Shown piece by piece: positions 1 to 9,619 of a stretch of DNA of 64,000 nucleotides. The notes under the pieces are model-generated. The model was given only the letters and a program-made list of their open reading frames with translations, made no database searches and had not been told where the DNA came from. Made by a program: the position numbers and the translations under genes. Numbering within the stretch: the first letter of the stretch is position 1; each line of letters opens with the position of its first letter. Source of the stretch: Propionivibrio limicola. Its GTDB lineage: Bacteria > Pseudomonadota > Gammaproteobacteria > Burkholderiales > Rhodocyclaceae. The DNA is taken from assembly GCF_009469695.1 (NCBI RefSeq), contig NZ_SSSR01000008.1, forward strand, positions 1 through 64,000. Direction: 5' to 3'.

Positions 1-60
1 CGAAAAGACCTCCGTCAGCGAGACTCGTTGATTTGCCGTAGCCGCTTTCTCCGTCTCCAT
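1..60 (-). CDS. Possible 5' end of a divergent gene cut by the window edge
   Basis: Reading the minus strand from position 60, an ATG is preceded by a GGGTGG stretch and opens twenty codons (MET-EKAATANQRVSLTEVFS) without a stop up to the window edge. This would be a gene transcribed away from leuC. Twenty codons are too few to recognise a family, so the call rests only on start codon, a plausible ribosome binding site and divergent placement. Confidence 0.25.
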   Translation of the reverse strand, partial: METEKAATANQRVSLTEVFS

Positions 61-102
61 ACGCCACCCAAAAAGACAGAAAACTACACAAATCAACGCC
101 CT

Positions 103-157
103 GTGAACAGCCCCTTTGTAACTGATTGATTGTGAACGGCTATTTTGGCATGTTCAC
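103..157. promoter_or_regulatory. GTGAAC repeats upstream of leuC
   Basis: GTGAAC occurs at 103-108 and 132-137, and its complement GTTCAC at 152-157. The last two form an inverted repeat with a 14-base spacer, and the first two are direct repeats 29 bases apart. They lie in the 230-base region that should contain the leuC promoter. An operator is inferred; no regulator gene is visible next to it. Confidence 0.25.
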
Positions 158-292
158 GACGGTGGCATTTCGGGTTTGGTGCGATTGCCCTAGTCTACTC
201 TACCGTTGGGCTGACAGGCGGGTTGGAGCGTGAGATAATTGGTAGTTACAAATTAACGACCTGTGGGGTCTTGTTTTCGGGATTGTTGACTT

Positions 293-1699
293 ATGCCGCA
301 AAACTTATATGAAAAGCTCTGGCAGAGCCATGTGGTGCACGAAGAAGCCGATGGCACCGCGCTGATTTATATTGATCGTCATCTGATTCATGAGGTCACC
401 AGTCCGCAAGCGTTTGAAGGTCTGAAACTTTCTGGGCGGAAGCCGTGGCGAGTTTCGTCGATCGTTGCGACGGCAGACCACAATACGCCGACCAATAATT
501 GGGACCGCGGAATCGAGGATCCCGTATCGCGCCTTCAGGTTGAAACGCTTGATGCCAATATCCGTGAAGTCGGATCGCTTGCCTATTTCCCGTTCAAGGA
601 TCCGCGCCAGGGAGTTGTGCATGTGGTCGGTCCTGAGCATGGAGCGACACTGCCCGGCATGACTGTCGTTTGCGGGGATTCGCATACGAGTACACATGGG
701 GCGTTCGCCTGCCTTTCGCTGGGGATCGGTACCTCGGAAGTTGAGCATGTGCTAGCCACGCAGTGTCTCGTGCAGAAGAAATCCAAGACAATGCTGATTC
801 GCGTCGAGGGCCGGTTGGGTAAGGGCGTAACGGCTAAGGATGTTGTGCTCGCCATTATTGGCCGGATCGGTACGGCGGGTGGCACGGGCTATGCGGTTGA
901 ATTCGGCGGAAGTGCGATTCGCAGTCTGTCGATGGAAGGCCGGATGACCGTTTGCAACATGGCGATCGAGGCCGGGGCTCGCATGGGGTTTGTGGCCGTC
1001 GACGATGTCACCATCGATTATCTGCAGGGGCGCGCCTTTTCGCCAAAAGCCGATTACTGGGACAAGGCGGTGGCCTATTGGCGCACGCTGCACAGTGACG
1101 AAGGGGCTCGGTTTGACCATGTGATTGAATTGCGTGCCGAAGATATTCGTCCCCAGGTTACCTGGGGGACGTCGCCCGAGATGGTCGTGTCCATTGACGA
1201 TTTGGTTCCTGATCCTGCCAAACAGTCCGATCCTGTCAAGCGTGAAGGCATGGAACGGGCTCTGCAGTATATGGGACTCAATCCGAATACACCGATCAAA
1301 GGCGTCAAAGTGGACAAGGTGTTTATCGGCTCTTGCACCAACTCCCGGATCGAAGATCTCCGCGTCGCGGCGCACGTCGTCAAAGGGCGGCACATTGCGG
1401 CTAATGTCAAACAGGCGCTGGTTGTGCCGGGTTCTGGTTTGGTCAAGCGGCAAGCCGAGGCGGAGGGGCTTGACAAGATATTTCTTGCGGCCGGTTTTGA
1501 ATGGCGTGAGCCCGGTTGTTCGATGTGTCTGGCGATGAACGCGGACAGGCTTGAGCCGGGTGAGCGTTGCGCATCGACATCCAACCGCAATTTCGAAGGC
1601 AGACAAGGCGCTGGTGGCCGTACTCATCTGGTCAGTCCGGCCATGGCGGCAGCGGCGGCGATCGCCGGACATTTCGCCGATGTTCGTGACTTGCTGTGA
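293..1699 (+). CDS. leuC: 3-isopropylmalate dehydratase large subunit
   Basis: Catalyses, with LeuD, the isomerisation of 2-isopropylmalate to 3-isopropylmalate in leucine biosynthesis; cytoplasmic [4Fe-4S] enzyme of the aconitase family. The 468-residue product is full length. The cluster cysteines are visible at C348 (GSCTNSR motif) and C409/C412 (PGCSMC), and the substrate-loop motif [12 protein letters not shown] lies near residue 127. The ATG at 293 gives the standard N-terminus LYEKLW. It heads the run leuC, entericidin, leuD, leuB, with 11 bases to the next gene, so co-transcription is likely. Confidence 0.97.
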   Translation: MPQNLYEKLWQSHVVHEEADGTALIYIDRHLIHEVTSPQAFEGLKLSGRKPWRVSSIVATADHNTPTNNWDRGIEDPVSRLQVETLDANIREVGSLAYFPFKDPRQGVVHVVGPEHGATLPGMTVVCGDSHTSTHGAFACLSLGIGTSEVEHVLATQCLVQKKSKTMLIRVEGRLGKGVTAKDVVLAIIGRIGTAGGTGYAVEFGGSAIRSLSMEGRMTVCNMAIEAGARMGFVAVDDVTIDYLQGRAFSPKADYWDKAVAYWRTLHSDEGARFDHVIELRAEDIRPQVTWGTSPEMVVSIDDLVPDPAKQSDPVKREGMERALQYMGLNPNTPIKGVKVDKVFIGSCTNSRIEDLRVAAHVVKGRHIAANVKQALVVPGSGLVKRQAEAEGLDKIFLAAGFEWREPGCSMCLAMNADRLEPGERCASTSNRNFEGRQGAGGRTHLVSPAMAAAAAIAGHFADVRDLL

Positions 1700-1710
1700 G
1701 GGGCTTTGCC

Positions 1711-1842
1711 ATGAATAAGCTTGCGCTCGCTGTATTTTGTTCGGTTGTGGCAATTTTGCTGTCGGCCTGCAATACCATGCAAGGGATTGGCAGGGATATT
1801 GAGAAGGGCGGTCAGGCTATCGAAAGGGCCGCCAACAAGTAG
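1711..1842 (+). CDS. Entericidin-like small lipoprotein
   Basis: A 43-residue ORF squeezed between leuC (11 bases) and leuD (21 bases). The product begins MNKLALAVFC and has a hydrophobic signal segment ending in a lipobox LLSAC, so C20 would be lipidated after signal peptidase II cleavage. The mature part, NTMQGIGRDIEKGGQAIERA, is typical of the entericidin A/B family (ecnA/ecnB antidote and toxin lipoproteins in Escherichia coli). Whether this copy is bacteriolytic or just a structural envelope lipoprotein cannot be told. Only one copy is present, not an antidote/toxin pair. Confidence 0.85.
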   Translation: MNKLALAVFCSVVAILLSACNTMQGIGRDIEKGGQAIERAANK

Positions 1843-1863
1843 GGCGGTTTAGCAAGGAAAGTT

Positions 1864-2502
1864 ATGGATAAATTTGTATGCTTGGAAGGTTTGGTTGCGC
1901 CGCTTGATCGTGCCAACGTCGATACCGATGCAATCATTCCTAAGCAGTTCCTGAAGTCGATCAAGCGCTCGGGGTTCGGTCCGAATCTGTTCGATGAATG
2001 GCGTTATATGGATGTCGGACAGCCGGGGCAGGACTGTACGAATCGCCCGAGAAATCCGAATTTTGTTTTGAATCAGCCGCGCTATCAGGGCGCCCAGATT
2101 CTGCTGACGCGCAAGAATTTCGGTTGTGGCAGCTCGCGCGAGCACGCACCGTGGGCGCTGCTCGATTACGGATTCCGGGTGATTCTCGCCGAGAGCTTTG
2201 CTGACATCTTTTTCAACAACTGTTTCAAGAACGGTATTCTGCCGATCGTCTTGCCGGCCAACGAGATCGATGCTCTGTTTGCCGAAGTGCAGGCGTTGCC
2301 AGGCTACAGGCTGAAAGTAGATCTTTCCGCCCAGCAGGTCCTTACACCGTCGGGCAAGGCGCTGCCGTTCGAGGTCGATGCCTTCCGCAAGGAGTGTCTC
2401 TTGAACGGATGGGACGATATCGGCCTAACCCTGCGCCACGCAGATAAGATTCGCGCCTTTGAGGAAAAGCGCCGTGCCGAACAACCTTGGCTGTTTGCTT
2501 AA
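1864..2502 (+). CDS. leuD: 3-isopropylmalate dehydratase small subunit
   Basis: Swivel-domain partner of LeuC, completing the isopropylmalate isomerase. The 212-residue length is normal for the bacterial family. The conserved segment [15 protein letters not shown] at residues 85-99 and the N-terminal [16 protein letters not shown] are diagnostic. It is preceded by an AAGGAAAG-type ribosome binding site and lies 15 bases before leuB, in the leucine operon. Confidence 0.97.
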   Translation: MDKFVCLEGLVAPLDRANVDTDAIIPKQFLKSIKRSGFGPNLFDEWRYMDVGQPGQDCTNRPRNPNFVLNQPRYQGAQILLTRKNFGCGSSREHAPWALLDYGFRVILAESFADIFFNNCFKNGILPIVLPANEIDALFAEVQALPGYRLKVDLSAQQVLTPSGKALPFEVDAFRKECLLNGWDDIGLTLRHADKIRAFEEKRRAEQPWLFA

Positions 2503-2517
2503 TTAAGGAAGATATTC

Positions 2518-3582
2518 GTGAAGATTTGTGTATTGCCGGGCGATGGTATTGGCCCCGAAATTACGGCCGAAGCCGTGCGTGTGTTGAAGGCTCTGGGCCT
2601 GAATCTGGAAACTGAAGAAGCGTTGATCGGCGGCTGCGCCGTTGATGCGACCGGCAATCCCTATCCGGAAGCGACCCAGAAGCTGGCACTGGAAGCCGAT
2701 GCCGTATTGCTCGGCGCTGTCGGCGGCCCGAAATGGGATACGCTGCCGCGCGAACAGCGGCCGGAGCGTGGCCTGCTCGGTATCCGCAAGCAGCTTGGCC
2801 TGTTCGCCAACTTGCGTCCGGCCATTCTCTACCCCGAGCTGGCCAACGCCTCGACGCTCAAGCCGGAGGTCGTAGCGGGTCTCGACATCCTGATCGTACG
2901 TGAACTGACCGGCGACATCTATTTCGGCCAGCCGCGTGGCATCGAAATGCGCGAAGTCGATGGATTGAAGCAGCGTTTTGGTTTCAACACCATGCATTAC
3001 ACCGAAAGCGAAATCCGGCGTATCGGCCGTGTAGCCTTCGAGGCGGCACGTAAGCGCAATAAGAAAGTGTGCTCGGTCGACAAGATGAATGTTCTTGAAA
3101 CAACCCAGCTTTGGCGCGACGTGATGAACGAACTGGCGCCCGAGTATCCGGATGTTGAACTCACGCACATGCTGGTCGACAACGCCGCGATGCAGCTGGT
3201 CAAGGCGCCGAAACAGTTCGACGTGCTCGTGACCGGTAATATGTTTGGCGACATTCTGTCGGACGAAGCCTCGATGCTGACCGGCTCGATCGGCATGCTG
3301 CCCTCCGCATCGCTCGACGAAAAAGGTAAAGGCCTTTACGAGCCAAGTCACGGATCGGCGCCGGACATTGCCGGCCAGAATCTCGCCAATCCACTGGCCA
3401 CGATCCTGTCCGCGGCGATGATGCTGCGCTACACGTTCTCGATGGAGGACGCGGCGCAACGCATCGAGAACGCCGTCAAGAAGGTATTGGCGCAAGGCTT
3501 CCGTACTGGTGACATCTACGAGCCGGGCACGGCGAAGGTTGGCACACGTGAGATGGGTGATGCTGTTCTGGCGGCGCTTTAA
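2518..3582 (+). CDS. leuB: 3-isopropylmalate dehydrogenase
   Basis: NAD-dependent oxidative decarboxylation of 3-isopropylmalate, third step of leucine synthesis. The 354-residue product has the isocitrate/isopropylmalate dehydrogenase signatures: [11 protein letters not shown] at the N-terminus, the substrate-binding arginines in [15 protein letters not shown], and the NAD-site segment [15 protein letters not shown] near residue 280. The start is GTG, chosen because AAGGAAG lies at the right distance upstream and the N-terminus KICVLPGDG matches the family. Last gene of the leu cluster, 43 bases before asd. Confidence 0.97.
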   Translation: MKICVLPGDGIGPEITAEAVRVLKALGLNLETEEALIGGCAVDATGNPYPEATQKLALEADAVLLGAVGGPKWDTLPREQRPERGLLGIRKQLGLFANLRPAILYPELANASTLKPEVVAGLDILIVRELTGDIYFGQPRGIEMREVDGLKQRFGFNTMHYTESEIRRIGRVAFEAARKRNKKVCSVDKMNVLETTQLWRDVMNELAPEYPDVELTHMLVDNAAMQLVKAPKQFDVLVTGNMFGDILSDEASMLTGSIGMLPSASLDEKGKGLYEPSHGSAPDIAGQNLANPLATILSAAMMLRYTFSMEDAAQRIENAVKKVLAQGFRTGDIYEPGTAKVGTREMGDAVLAAL

Positions 3583-3625
3583 TTCAGCGCCCAGAGGTAG
3601 TGGTTTTTTGAGAGGTGGTCTGTAA

Positions 3626-4756
3626 ATGAAAAAGGTCGGTCTGGTAGGTTGGCGCGGCATGGTGGGCTCCGTGCTCATGCAACGCATGGTGGAAGAAGGC
3701 GATTTTGCCTACATCGAACCGGTGTATTTCTCGACGTCGTCGGTTGGCGGCAAGGCGCCGACACTCGGCGGCAAGGAGGGCGGCGTGCTGCTCGACGCCA
3801 TGTCGATCGATGCGCTTAAACAGATGGATATCGTTATCACCTGCCAGGGTGGCGATTACACCAAGGAGATCTTCCCCAAACTGCGCGCCGCCGGCTGGGA
3901 CGGCCACTGGATCGATGCGGCCTCGGCGCTGCGCATGGACAAGGATGCGGTGATCATCCTCGACCCGGTCAACCTCAATGTCATCCAGGATGCCTTGGCC
4001 AGGGGCGGTAAGAACTGGATTGGCGGCAACTGCACCGTTTCCCTGATGCTGATGGGCCTCGGCGGTCTGTTCAAGCACGATCTGGTCGAATGGGTGTCGG
4101 CAATGACCTATCAGGCGGCCTCGGGCGCCGGCGCGCAAAACATGCGCGAACTGCTCGAACAGATGGGCGCGCTCTACGGGGCGGTCAAGGAAGAACTGGC
4201 CGATCCGGCTTCGGCCATCCTTGAAGTCGACCGTAAGGTCGCCGAAACGATGCGGGCCGCCAGCTTCCCGACCAAGAATTTCCGCAATACGGCGCTTGCC
4301 GGCAGTCTGATCCCGTGGATCGACGTTCCGGTGGACGGTGGGCAATCCAAAGAGGAATGGAAGGGCGGTGCTGAATGTAACAAGATTCTAGGGCGTCCCG
4401 CTTTCCGATCGCCAGGCAGCATTCCGATCGATGGTTTGTGTGTGCGCATCGGTGCCATGCGTTGCCATTCGCAGGGGCTGACCATCAAGCTCAAAAAAGA
4501 TGTACCGCTCGGCGAAATTTCCGACATCATTGCTTCGGGGAACCAGTGGGCGAAGGTCGTTCCGAACGAGCGCGAAATCAGCGAGCGCGAACTGACACCA
4601 GCGGCCGTGACTGGGACGCTGACCGTGCCGGTGGGCCGTCTTCACAAGCTGGCCATGGGGGCTGATTATCTTGGTGCGTTTACGGTAGGTGACCAGTTGC
4701 TCTGGGGAGCGGCGGAACCACTCCGGCGAATGCTCCGTATTCTTCTCGAAAATTAA
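3626..4756 (+). CDS. asd: Aspartate-semialdehyde dehydrogenase
   Basis: NADPH-dependent reduction of aspartyl phosphate to aspartate semialdehyde, the branch point to lysine/diaminopimelate, methionine and threonine. The 376-residue product is of the Gram-negative type. It shows [15 protein letters not shown] for NADP binding, the catalytic cysteine C136 in GGNCTVSLM, and [10 protein letters not shown] near residue 275. AGAGGTGG upstream is a good ribosome binding site. It follows leuB by 43 bases and ends before a strong terminator, so it may be the last gene of the leu operon. Confidence 0.97.
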   Translation: MKKVGLVGWRGMVGSVLMQRMVEEGDFAYIEPVYFSTSSVGGKAPTLGGKEGGVLLDAMSIDALKQMDIVITCQGGDYTKEIFPKLRAAGWDGHWIDAASALRMDKDAVIILDPVNLNVIQDALARGGKNWIGGNCTVSLMLMGLGGLFKHDLVEWVSAMTYQAASGAGAQNMRELLEQMGALYGAVKEELADPASAILEVDRKVAETMRAASFPTKNFRNTALAGSLIPWIDVPVDGGQSKEEWKGGAECNKILGRPAFRSPGSIPIDGLCVRIGAMRCHSQGLTIKLKKDVPLGEISDIIASGNQWAKVVPNEREISERELTPAAVTGTLTVPVGRLHKLAMGADYLGAFTVGDQLLWGAAEPLRRMLRILLEN

Positions 4757-4780
4757 TTCAGTGCGTTGAAAATAAAAGGA

Positions 4781-4809
4781 AAAGGCCGGGTATGTCCCGG
4801 CCTTTTTTG
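4781..4809 (+). terminator. Rho-independent terminator after asd
   Basis: A GGCCGGG/CCCGGCC stem (extended by AAAA/TTTT pairs) with loop TATGT is followed by a run of T residues. It begins 25 bases after the asd stop and separates the leu-asd transcription unit from fimV. Confidence 0.9.
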
Positions 4810-4896
4810 TGAGAATTGGAGAGGGATGTTTAGCTTGCACCGGTAACATCCTGATGTTATTTTAATATTTCGATTTTCGACGCTTGGGGTCGCGCC

Positions 4897-7800
4897 GTGG
4901 TTAAAAAAATACATTCACAACAAAAAAGAAGGTCTTGCTTGCGTTCTTCTTTGCTTGGGCTCGCGTCGTTTGTCGCGCTTTCCGGAATATCTTGTGCTGC
5001 TGGAGCGGCCGGGCTCGGGAAAATTGTGGTCTATTCGGCGCTTGGACAACCGTTGCGTGCGGAAATCGTGGTGAGCGCCACGCGCGAGGAGTTCACGGAT
5101 ATGAAGGCCCAACTTGCGTCGCAGGAAGCCTTCAAACAGGCGGGGCTCGATTACGCGACGTCGCTTCTGAGTATCCGCTTTAATCTAGAGAAACGTCCCG
5201 ATGGCCAAGCCATTATTAAGTTGAGTTCAGATCGGCCGATCAACGATCCATTTGTTGATATGCTTTTGGAATTGAACTGGGCTTCCGGGAGGCTGGTCCG
5301 TGAATATACATTTCTTCTAGATCCGCCCGAAGTCGCCGCTAAAGCGGGGACGGGTTCCGGTGCTGCTGGCACGAGGCCAGTGGCGAGAGTGTCTGAGGCA
5401 GGAAGCACCGGTGGTCAGTCAGGAAAATCATCGGATTTGCGCTCGAATGGTGGGGAGAAACCTTCTGGCAAACCGAAAGTCGATAGCGAAGCAACGGGCC
5501 AAGCGACAGAGCGAGAAGTCAGGCGCGGCGATACTTTGCATCGAATAGCCACGGAGACCCGGCACGCGGGGGTTTCGGTCGAGCAGATGTTGGTCGGGCT
5601 GTTCAAGGCAAACCAGGACGCGTTCGAGGGTGGGAATATGAACCGTCTGAGAACCGGAAAGATTCTTTCTGTTCCGCAGAAGTCTGAAATTGCGGCGATT
5701 CCACCCGACGATGCTCGTAAACTCGTTACGGCTCAGTCTTCAGACTGGAACGCTTACCGGAATCGCTTGGCCGGCCTGGTCGCCAAGAGTCCCGTTCGGG
5801 ATGAGGCCGCGAAACAGGAAGTGGCCGGAAAAATTTCGGTGAAGGTTGAAGAGAAGGTGGCGCCGGCTGCAGATGTCAAAGATCAACTGAAAGTTTCCAA
5901 GACGGTAACGACGGAAGCGAAATCTTCGGGGGCCTCCGGGAAGTCCTCTGAAGAGGACTTGATTGCAAAAGAAAAAGCGCTCAAAGAGACTAATGAGCGC
6001 GTGGCCATGCTCGAGAAGAATTTGGTTGAGTTGCAAAAATTAATTGAGCTCAAGAACCAGAGTTTGGCCGAACTGCAAAAGCAGGCGGCTGGGCAACAAG
6101 CATCGCCGGCAAAAGGGAGTGGAGACGAGCCTCCGAAATCGGCTTCAACTTCCTCGGGCGCGATGTCGGACGCTGCCCCTATGGCGCCATCAACTACTGA
6201 TTCGACGACTGGCCTTGCTGCGGAGGAAAAGGCAGGTGGGGGAACTACAGACCAGAGTGCACAAGCCCCCACGGTAGCCGAGCCAAAGTCCGTTGAGCCC
6301 CCTAAGGCGAAGCCTGCGGTGGCATCCCCTCCCTTGCCAGAGGGGCCAAGTTTTGCTGAGGAACTGCTGCAAAACCCTGTGACCCTGGCGGCTGGCGGCG
6401 GTATTTTGGCGCTTCTGGCGGCTTATTTCCTTGCTCGTCGTCGCCGGTTAAATAAACAACACGCGCCGGTGTCCGAATCAGATAGCAGTACGCTTTCTCC
6501 TGAGAGTTCGAGCCTGATCTCGAACTCGGTTTTTCGGAGCACAGGCGGACAAAGCGTTGATACTTCATCCCAGACTCCCGCGCAGACCGATTTCAGCCAA
6601 GCCGGCCCAGGCAGTATTGATACTGATGAGGTTGATCCCGTTGCTGAGGCGGATGTCTATATGGCGTACGGTCGAGATGTGCAAGCCGAAGAAATCTTGC
6701 TTGAAGCCAAGGTGAAAGATCCGAGACGTTATGCGATCCCTCTGAAGTTGCTTGAGATCTATTCAAATCGTAAGGATGTCAAAAAATTTGAAACGTTGGC
6801 TACGGAGCTCTACGGGGAAACGGGAGGAGTGGGGCCCGATTGGGCGAAAGCGGTGCTGCTCGGTGCGGCACTTGACCCGAGCAACCCGCTTTTCGGAGCC
6901 AAGACCGCATCGGATGTGAGCGAGGACATCATTCGGCCAGTGTTGCCCGTTGGTTTCGGATCCGAAGAGTCACCCGACAACGGCGAGCCTTCTCCTCGCG
7001 TTGGCTTGCTGGAAATCAGTGAAATGGTAGGGGCAGACGGGGCGGCTCCCGAAGCCGAATTGTCGGTAGAGAGCAATGACGGCGAGAGAGCGGCTTCGAC
7101 GGATTTTGAGTTCGATCTTGAATTCGTCAGTGGCGCGGAGGAAAACAATCTATCCGGAGACGAAGGCATTCCCGTGGCTCCCCCTGCAGTTGCACCAGAG
7201 ACTGCGACGCTTGAGGCTGGTGCGGCGTTGGACTTTGATTTGAGCTTTGACGCTGAGAGCGAATTACTCGCGAATCCGTCTGCGTCTAAGCAAAAAATCG
7301 AGGATGTGTCTTCGTTCAACTTCAGCATGCCGGAATTGGAAAGCGATGCATTGCCAGCGTCGCCTGTTGTTGAAGAGGTGCCAACCATTGAATTTGATCT
7401 TGGCGCAGTCCAAAGTGCCAGCGATTCATCGGATATGCATCCGGCGAATGCTGAGCCGGTTAACGAAGCTGATCTGGCGAATGAGCCGGGGCCGGAAGAA
7501 GTGGAGTTCGATGTCAACCTGAACGAGTCAGCGTTCCTTGCAAAGTCACCAGCGGAAACGCCAGCGTTCGACATGACGTCAATCGATCTTGATTTGTCTG
7601 TTCCGGAAAGCGGGTCTGAGATGGAGCACGAAAAACAAGTGCTCATTGACGAGAACCCGGGAATGCCTCTTGGTCGTACGGATGAGGAGTCAGACGAATG
7701 GCTTTCGCCCTCGTCCGCTCCGGAGGTGGCTGTTCCAGATCTGACATTTGACGATTTTCAGGTGTCGACTGCCGTAAATCCGGATTTTGAAATCGACGGG

Positions 7801-8064
7801 GAGGACGTTGGCGACGATCAAACGCTGATTTCCCAATCCGAAACCATCGTTAATCCAATGTTGCTTGAGACAGAGGATATGATGGCGCCGGATTTTGACA
7901 TGCCGGTTAACGAAGAGGTGGCGACGAAGCTTGAGTTGGCGAATGCCTATGAGGAAATGGGTGACCTTGAAGGAGCGCGAGAACTGCTGCAGGAAGTGTT
8001 AAAGGAAGGTGACGCTCCGCAACGGGAAAAAGCGCAGGCCATTTTGTCGAGAATTGGAGAATAA
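4897..8064 (+). CDS. fimV: FimV-like polar hub protein
   Basis: Inner-membrane peptidoglycan-binding protein which in relatives organises the cell pole and supports type IV pilus assembly and cAMP signalling. The 1055-residue product has a signal-type N-terminus, then a FimV N-terminal domain (GKIVVYSALGQPLRAEI), a LysM domain at about residues 206-258 (REVRRGDTLHRIA), a coiled coil near 350-395, a low-complexity linker, one membrane helix at about 492-512 followed by ARRRR, a long acidic cytoplasmic region, and the C-terminal FimV/TPR-like module ending in the last 55 residues (ATKLELANAYEEMGD). Start GTG, chosen for the basic N-terminus. Located directly upstream of truA, as in many proteobacteria. 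Confidence 0.93.
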   Translation: MVKKIHSQQKRRSCLRSSLLGLASFVALSGISCAAGAAGLGKIVVYSALGQPLRAEIVVSATREEFTDMKAQLASQEAFKQAGLDYATSLLSIRFNLEKRPDGQAIIKLSSDRPINDPFVDMLLELNWASGRLVREYTFLLDPPEVAAKAGTGSGAAGTRPVARVSEAGSTGGQSGKSSDLRSNGGEKPSGKPKVDSEATGQATEREVRRGDTLHRIATETRHAGVSVEQMLVGLFKANQDAFEGGNMNRLRTGKILSVPQKSEIAAIPPDDARKLVTAQSSDWNAYRNRLAGLVAKSPVRDEAAKQEVAGKISVKVEEKVAPAADVKDQLKVSKTVTTEAKSSGASGKSSEEDLIAKEKALKETNERVAMLEKNLVELQKLIELKNQSLAELQKQAAGQQASPAKGSGDEPPKSASTSSGAMSDAAPMAPSTTDSTTGLAAEEKAGGGTTDQSAQAPTVAEPKSVEPPKAKPAVASPPLPEGPSFAEELLQNPVTLAAGGGILALLAAYFLARRRRLNKQHAPVSESDSSTLSPESSSLISNSVFRSTGGQSVDTSSQTPAQTDFSQAGPGSIDTDEVDPVAEADVYMAYGRDVQAEEILLEAKVKDPRRYAIPLKLLEIYSNRKDVKKFETLATELYGETGGVGPDWAKAVLLGAALDPSNPLFGAKTASDVSEDIIRPVLPVGFGSEESPDNGEPSPRVGLLEISEMVGADGAAPEAELSVESNDGERAASTDFEFDLEFVSGAEENNLSGDEGIPVAPPAVAPETATLEAGAALDFDLSFDAESELLANPSASKQKIEDVSSFNFSMPELESDALPASPVVEEVPTIEFDLGAVQSASDSSDMHPANAEPVNEADLANEPGPEEVEFDVNLNESAFLAKSPAETPAFDMTSIDLDLSVPESGSEMEHEKQVLIDENPGMPLGRTDEESDEWLSPSSAPEVAVPDLTFDDFQVSTAVNPDFEIDGEDVGDDQTLISQSETIVNPMLLETEDMMAPDFDMPVNEEVATKLELANAYEEMGDLEGARELLQEVLKEGDAPQREKAQAILSRIGE

Positions 8065-8096
8065 GCTTCTCTTTACGTAGTATTGTCAGCGATGTC

Positions 8097-8130
8097 AGGC
8101 CGTAGCCCATACTGGCTGCGGCCTTTTCTT
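8097..8130 (+). terminator. Terminator after fimV
   Basis: An AGGCCGTAGCC arm pairs with GGCTGCGGCCT across a short loop and is followed by TTTTCTTTT. It begins 33 bases after the fimV stop. Confidence 0.8.
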
Positions 8131-8175
8131 TTATAGATAGATGTTCATGCCTCCTTTGGTTGTTGGCGGAGGTAC

Positions 8176-8802
8176 GTGCCAAAGATTCAAGGTTCCGTTG
8201 TGCCAATAAGTGACCTTCACCCCGCTACGCGGCTATTTGTATGGCTGATGTTGCTGCTCGCCATACAGGGGCTGGGGAATTTTGCGCTCGTGGGGTGCGC
8301 TCTCCTCGTGCCTCTGATGGGGGGGAGTGTCTTGCGAAGGGGGGGGCGGCTGATCTGGCGAACACGCTGGTTGATTGTCTCGTTGCTTGCCGTATTCGCG
8401 TGGGGGCGTGCTGGCGAGCACGTCTGGGTTGGGCCTTTGTCGCCGACGTATGAAGGGTTGTCGGAGGCGATTACGCATGGTGGGCGCCTTGTATTGTTGT
8501 TAATGGCGGTTGGTGCATTTCTCGAGACTACGCCGCTTCCCGTCTTGTTGTCAGGCGGTCGTGTATTGCTCGCCCCGTTTCGGCAACTGGGATGTGACCC
8601 GGATCGCAGCGTTGTACGCCTGATGTTGGTGTTGCGTTATGTCGAGGCTCTGCCTCGTCCGCGTGATTGGCGAAATTTGCTGGATGCGCCGCCGCCGACC
8701 GAATGCGACGTGCTGGAAGTTGATCATGAGTCGCTGCGGTTTACGGATCGACTCGTCATGGTGATGGCGGCAGCCATTGTCGTCTATTTTCTTTTTCGTT
8801 AG
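8176..8802 (+). CDS. CbiQ/EcfT-like membrane protein, orphan
   Basis: A 208-residue polytopic protein with about five hydrophobic helices (for example LFVWLMLLLAIQGLGNFALV, WLIVSLLAVFAWG, and a C-terminal VMVMAAAIVVYFLFR). The overall pattern resembles the CbiQ/EcfT transmembrane component of energy-coupling-factor transporters, but no ATPase or substrate-binding gene is next to it, so the assignment is tentative. The start is GTG at 8176 with GGCGGAGGT just upstream. It ends 11 bases before truA and is probably co-transcribed with it. It could instead be an unrelated conserved membrane protein. Confidence 0.55.
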   Translation: MPKIQGSVVPISDLHPATRLFVWLMLLLAIQGLGNFALVGCALLVPLMGGSVLRRGGRLIWRTRWLIVSLLAVFAWGRAGEHVWVGPLSPTYEGLSEAITHGGRLVLLLMAVGAFLETTPLPVLLSGGRVLLAPFRQLGCDPDRSVVRLMLVLRYVEALPRPRDWRNLLDAPPPTECDVLEVDHESLRFTDRLVMVMAAAIVVYFLFR

Positions 8803-8813
8803 CCGTTATACAG

Positions 8814-9605
8814 ATGAGAGTTGCACTTGGTGTCGAATATGATGGAAGCGACTTCAGCGGTTGGCAAAAGCAACCTGCAGGCGTGACAGTTCAGGACGCG
8901 TTGGAAGCAGCGCTGGAGAAGATTGCCGGCGTGCCGATCAACGTCGTTTGTGCTGGACGTACCGATGCCGGGGTGCACGCCACGGGGCAGGTGGTGCATT
9001 TCGATACAACGGCGAGTCGGCCGCTAACGGCGTGGGTGCGCGGTGTCAATACGTTTTTGCCGTCAGCGGTCGCTGTGCGCTGGGCGCAACCGGTAGACGA
9101 GGCGTTCCATGCGCGGTTTTCGGCTTTCGGGCGTTGCTACCGCTATCTGTTGATCAATCGGCCGCAGCGATCTGGCGTCTGGCATGGGCGCGCCGGCTGG
9201 TACCACCATCCGCTCGATGAAGCAGTTATGCAGCGAGCTGCCGACCGTTTGCTCGGAGAACATGATTTTTCGGCGTTTCGGGCCGCCGAATGCCAAGCCA
9301 AATCGCCGATCAAGACCCTTCGGCGTGCCGATGTGCGCCGCTTCGGTGATATGGTGGTCTTCGATTTCGAGGCCAGTGCCTTTCTCCATCACATGGTGCG
9401 CAACATGGTGGGCAGCCTGGTCTATGTCGGTCAGGGTAAGCACCAGGACGAGTGGATCTCGGAACTGTTGGCATCCGGTGACAGGCGGCAGGCAGCACCG
9501 ACTTTTTCGGCGGCAGGTTTGTACCTCGCGGGGGTTCGATACGAAGCGCAATGGGGCTTGCCGGTCGCCGACAATCCTTTTTTGGCGGGCGGTGCCTGTT
9601 TTTGA
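8814..9605 (+). CDS. truA: tRNA pseudouridine(38-40) synthase
   Basis: Converts uridines 38-40 of the tRNA anticodon arm to pseudouridine. The 263-residue product has the catalytic aspartate D51 in GRTDAGVHATGQV, the N-terminal VEYDGSDFSGWQKQP, and the C-terminal FLHHMVRNMVG motif. Length and motifs match the family throughout. It sits between the CbiQ-like gene and trpF in the order typical of Beta- and Gammaproteobacteria. Confidence 0.97.
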   Translation: MRVALGVEYDGSDFSGWQKQPAGVTVQDALEAALEKIAGVPINVVCAGRTDAGVHATGQVVHFDTTASRPLTAWVRGVNTFLPSAVAVRWAQPVDEAFHARFSAFGRCYRYLLINRPQRSGVWHGRAGWYHHPLDEAVMQRAADRLLGEHDFSAFRAAECQAKSPIKTLRRADVRRFGDMVVFDFEASAFLHHMVRNMVGSLVYVGQGKHQDEWISELLASGDRRQAAPTFSAAGLYLAGVRYEAQWGLPVADNPFLAGGACF

Positions 9606-9619
9606 GGAATGAGAAAAGA

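Noticed and set aside
4844-4859. TAACATC/GATGTTA inverted repeat upstream of fimV as an operator
   Set aside because: It is only seven base pairs per arm and no regulator or repeated copy supports it; kept only as a note.
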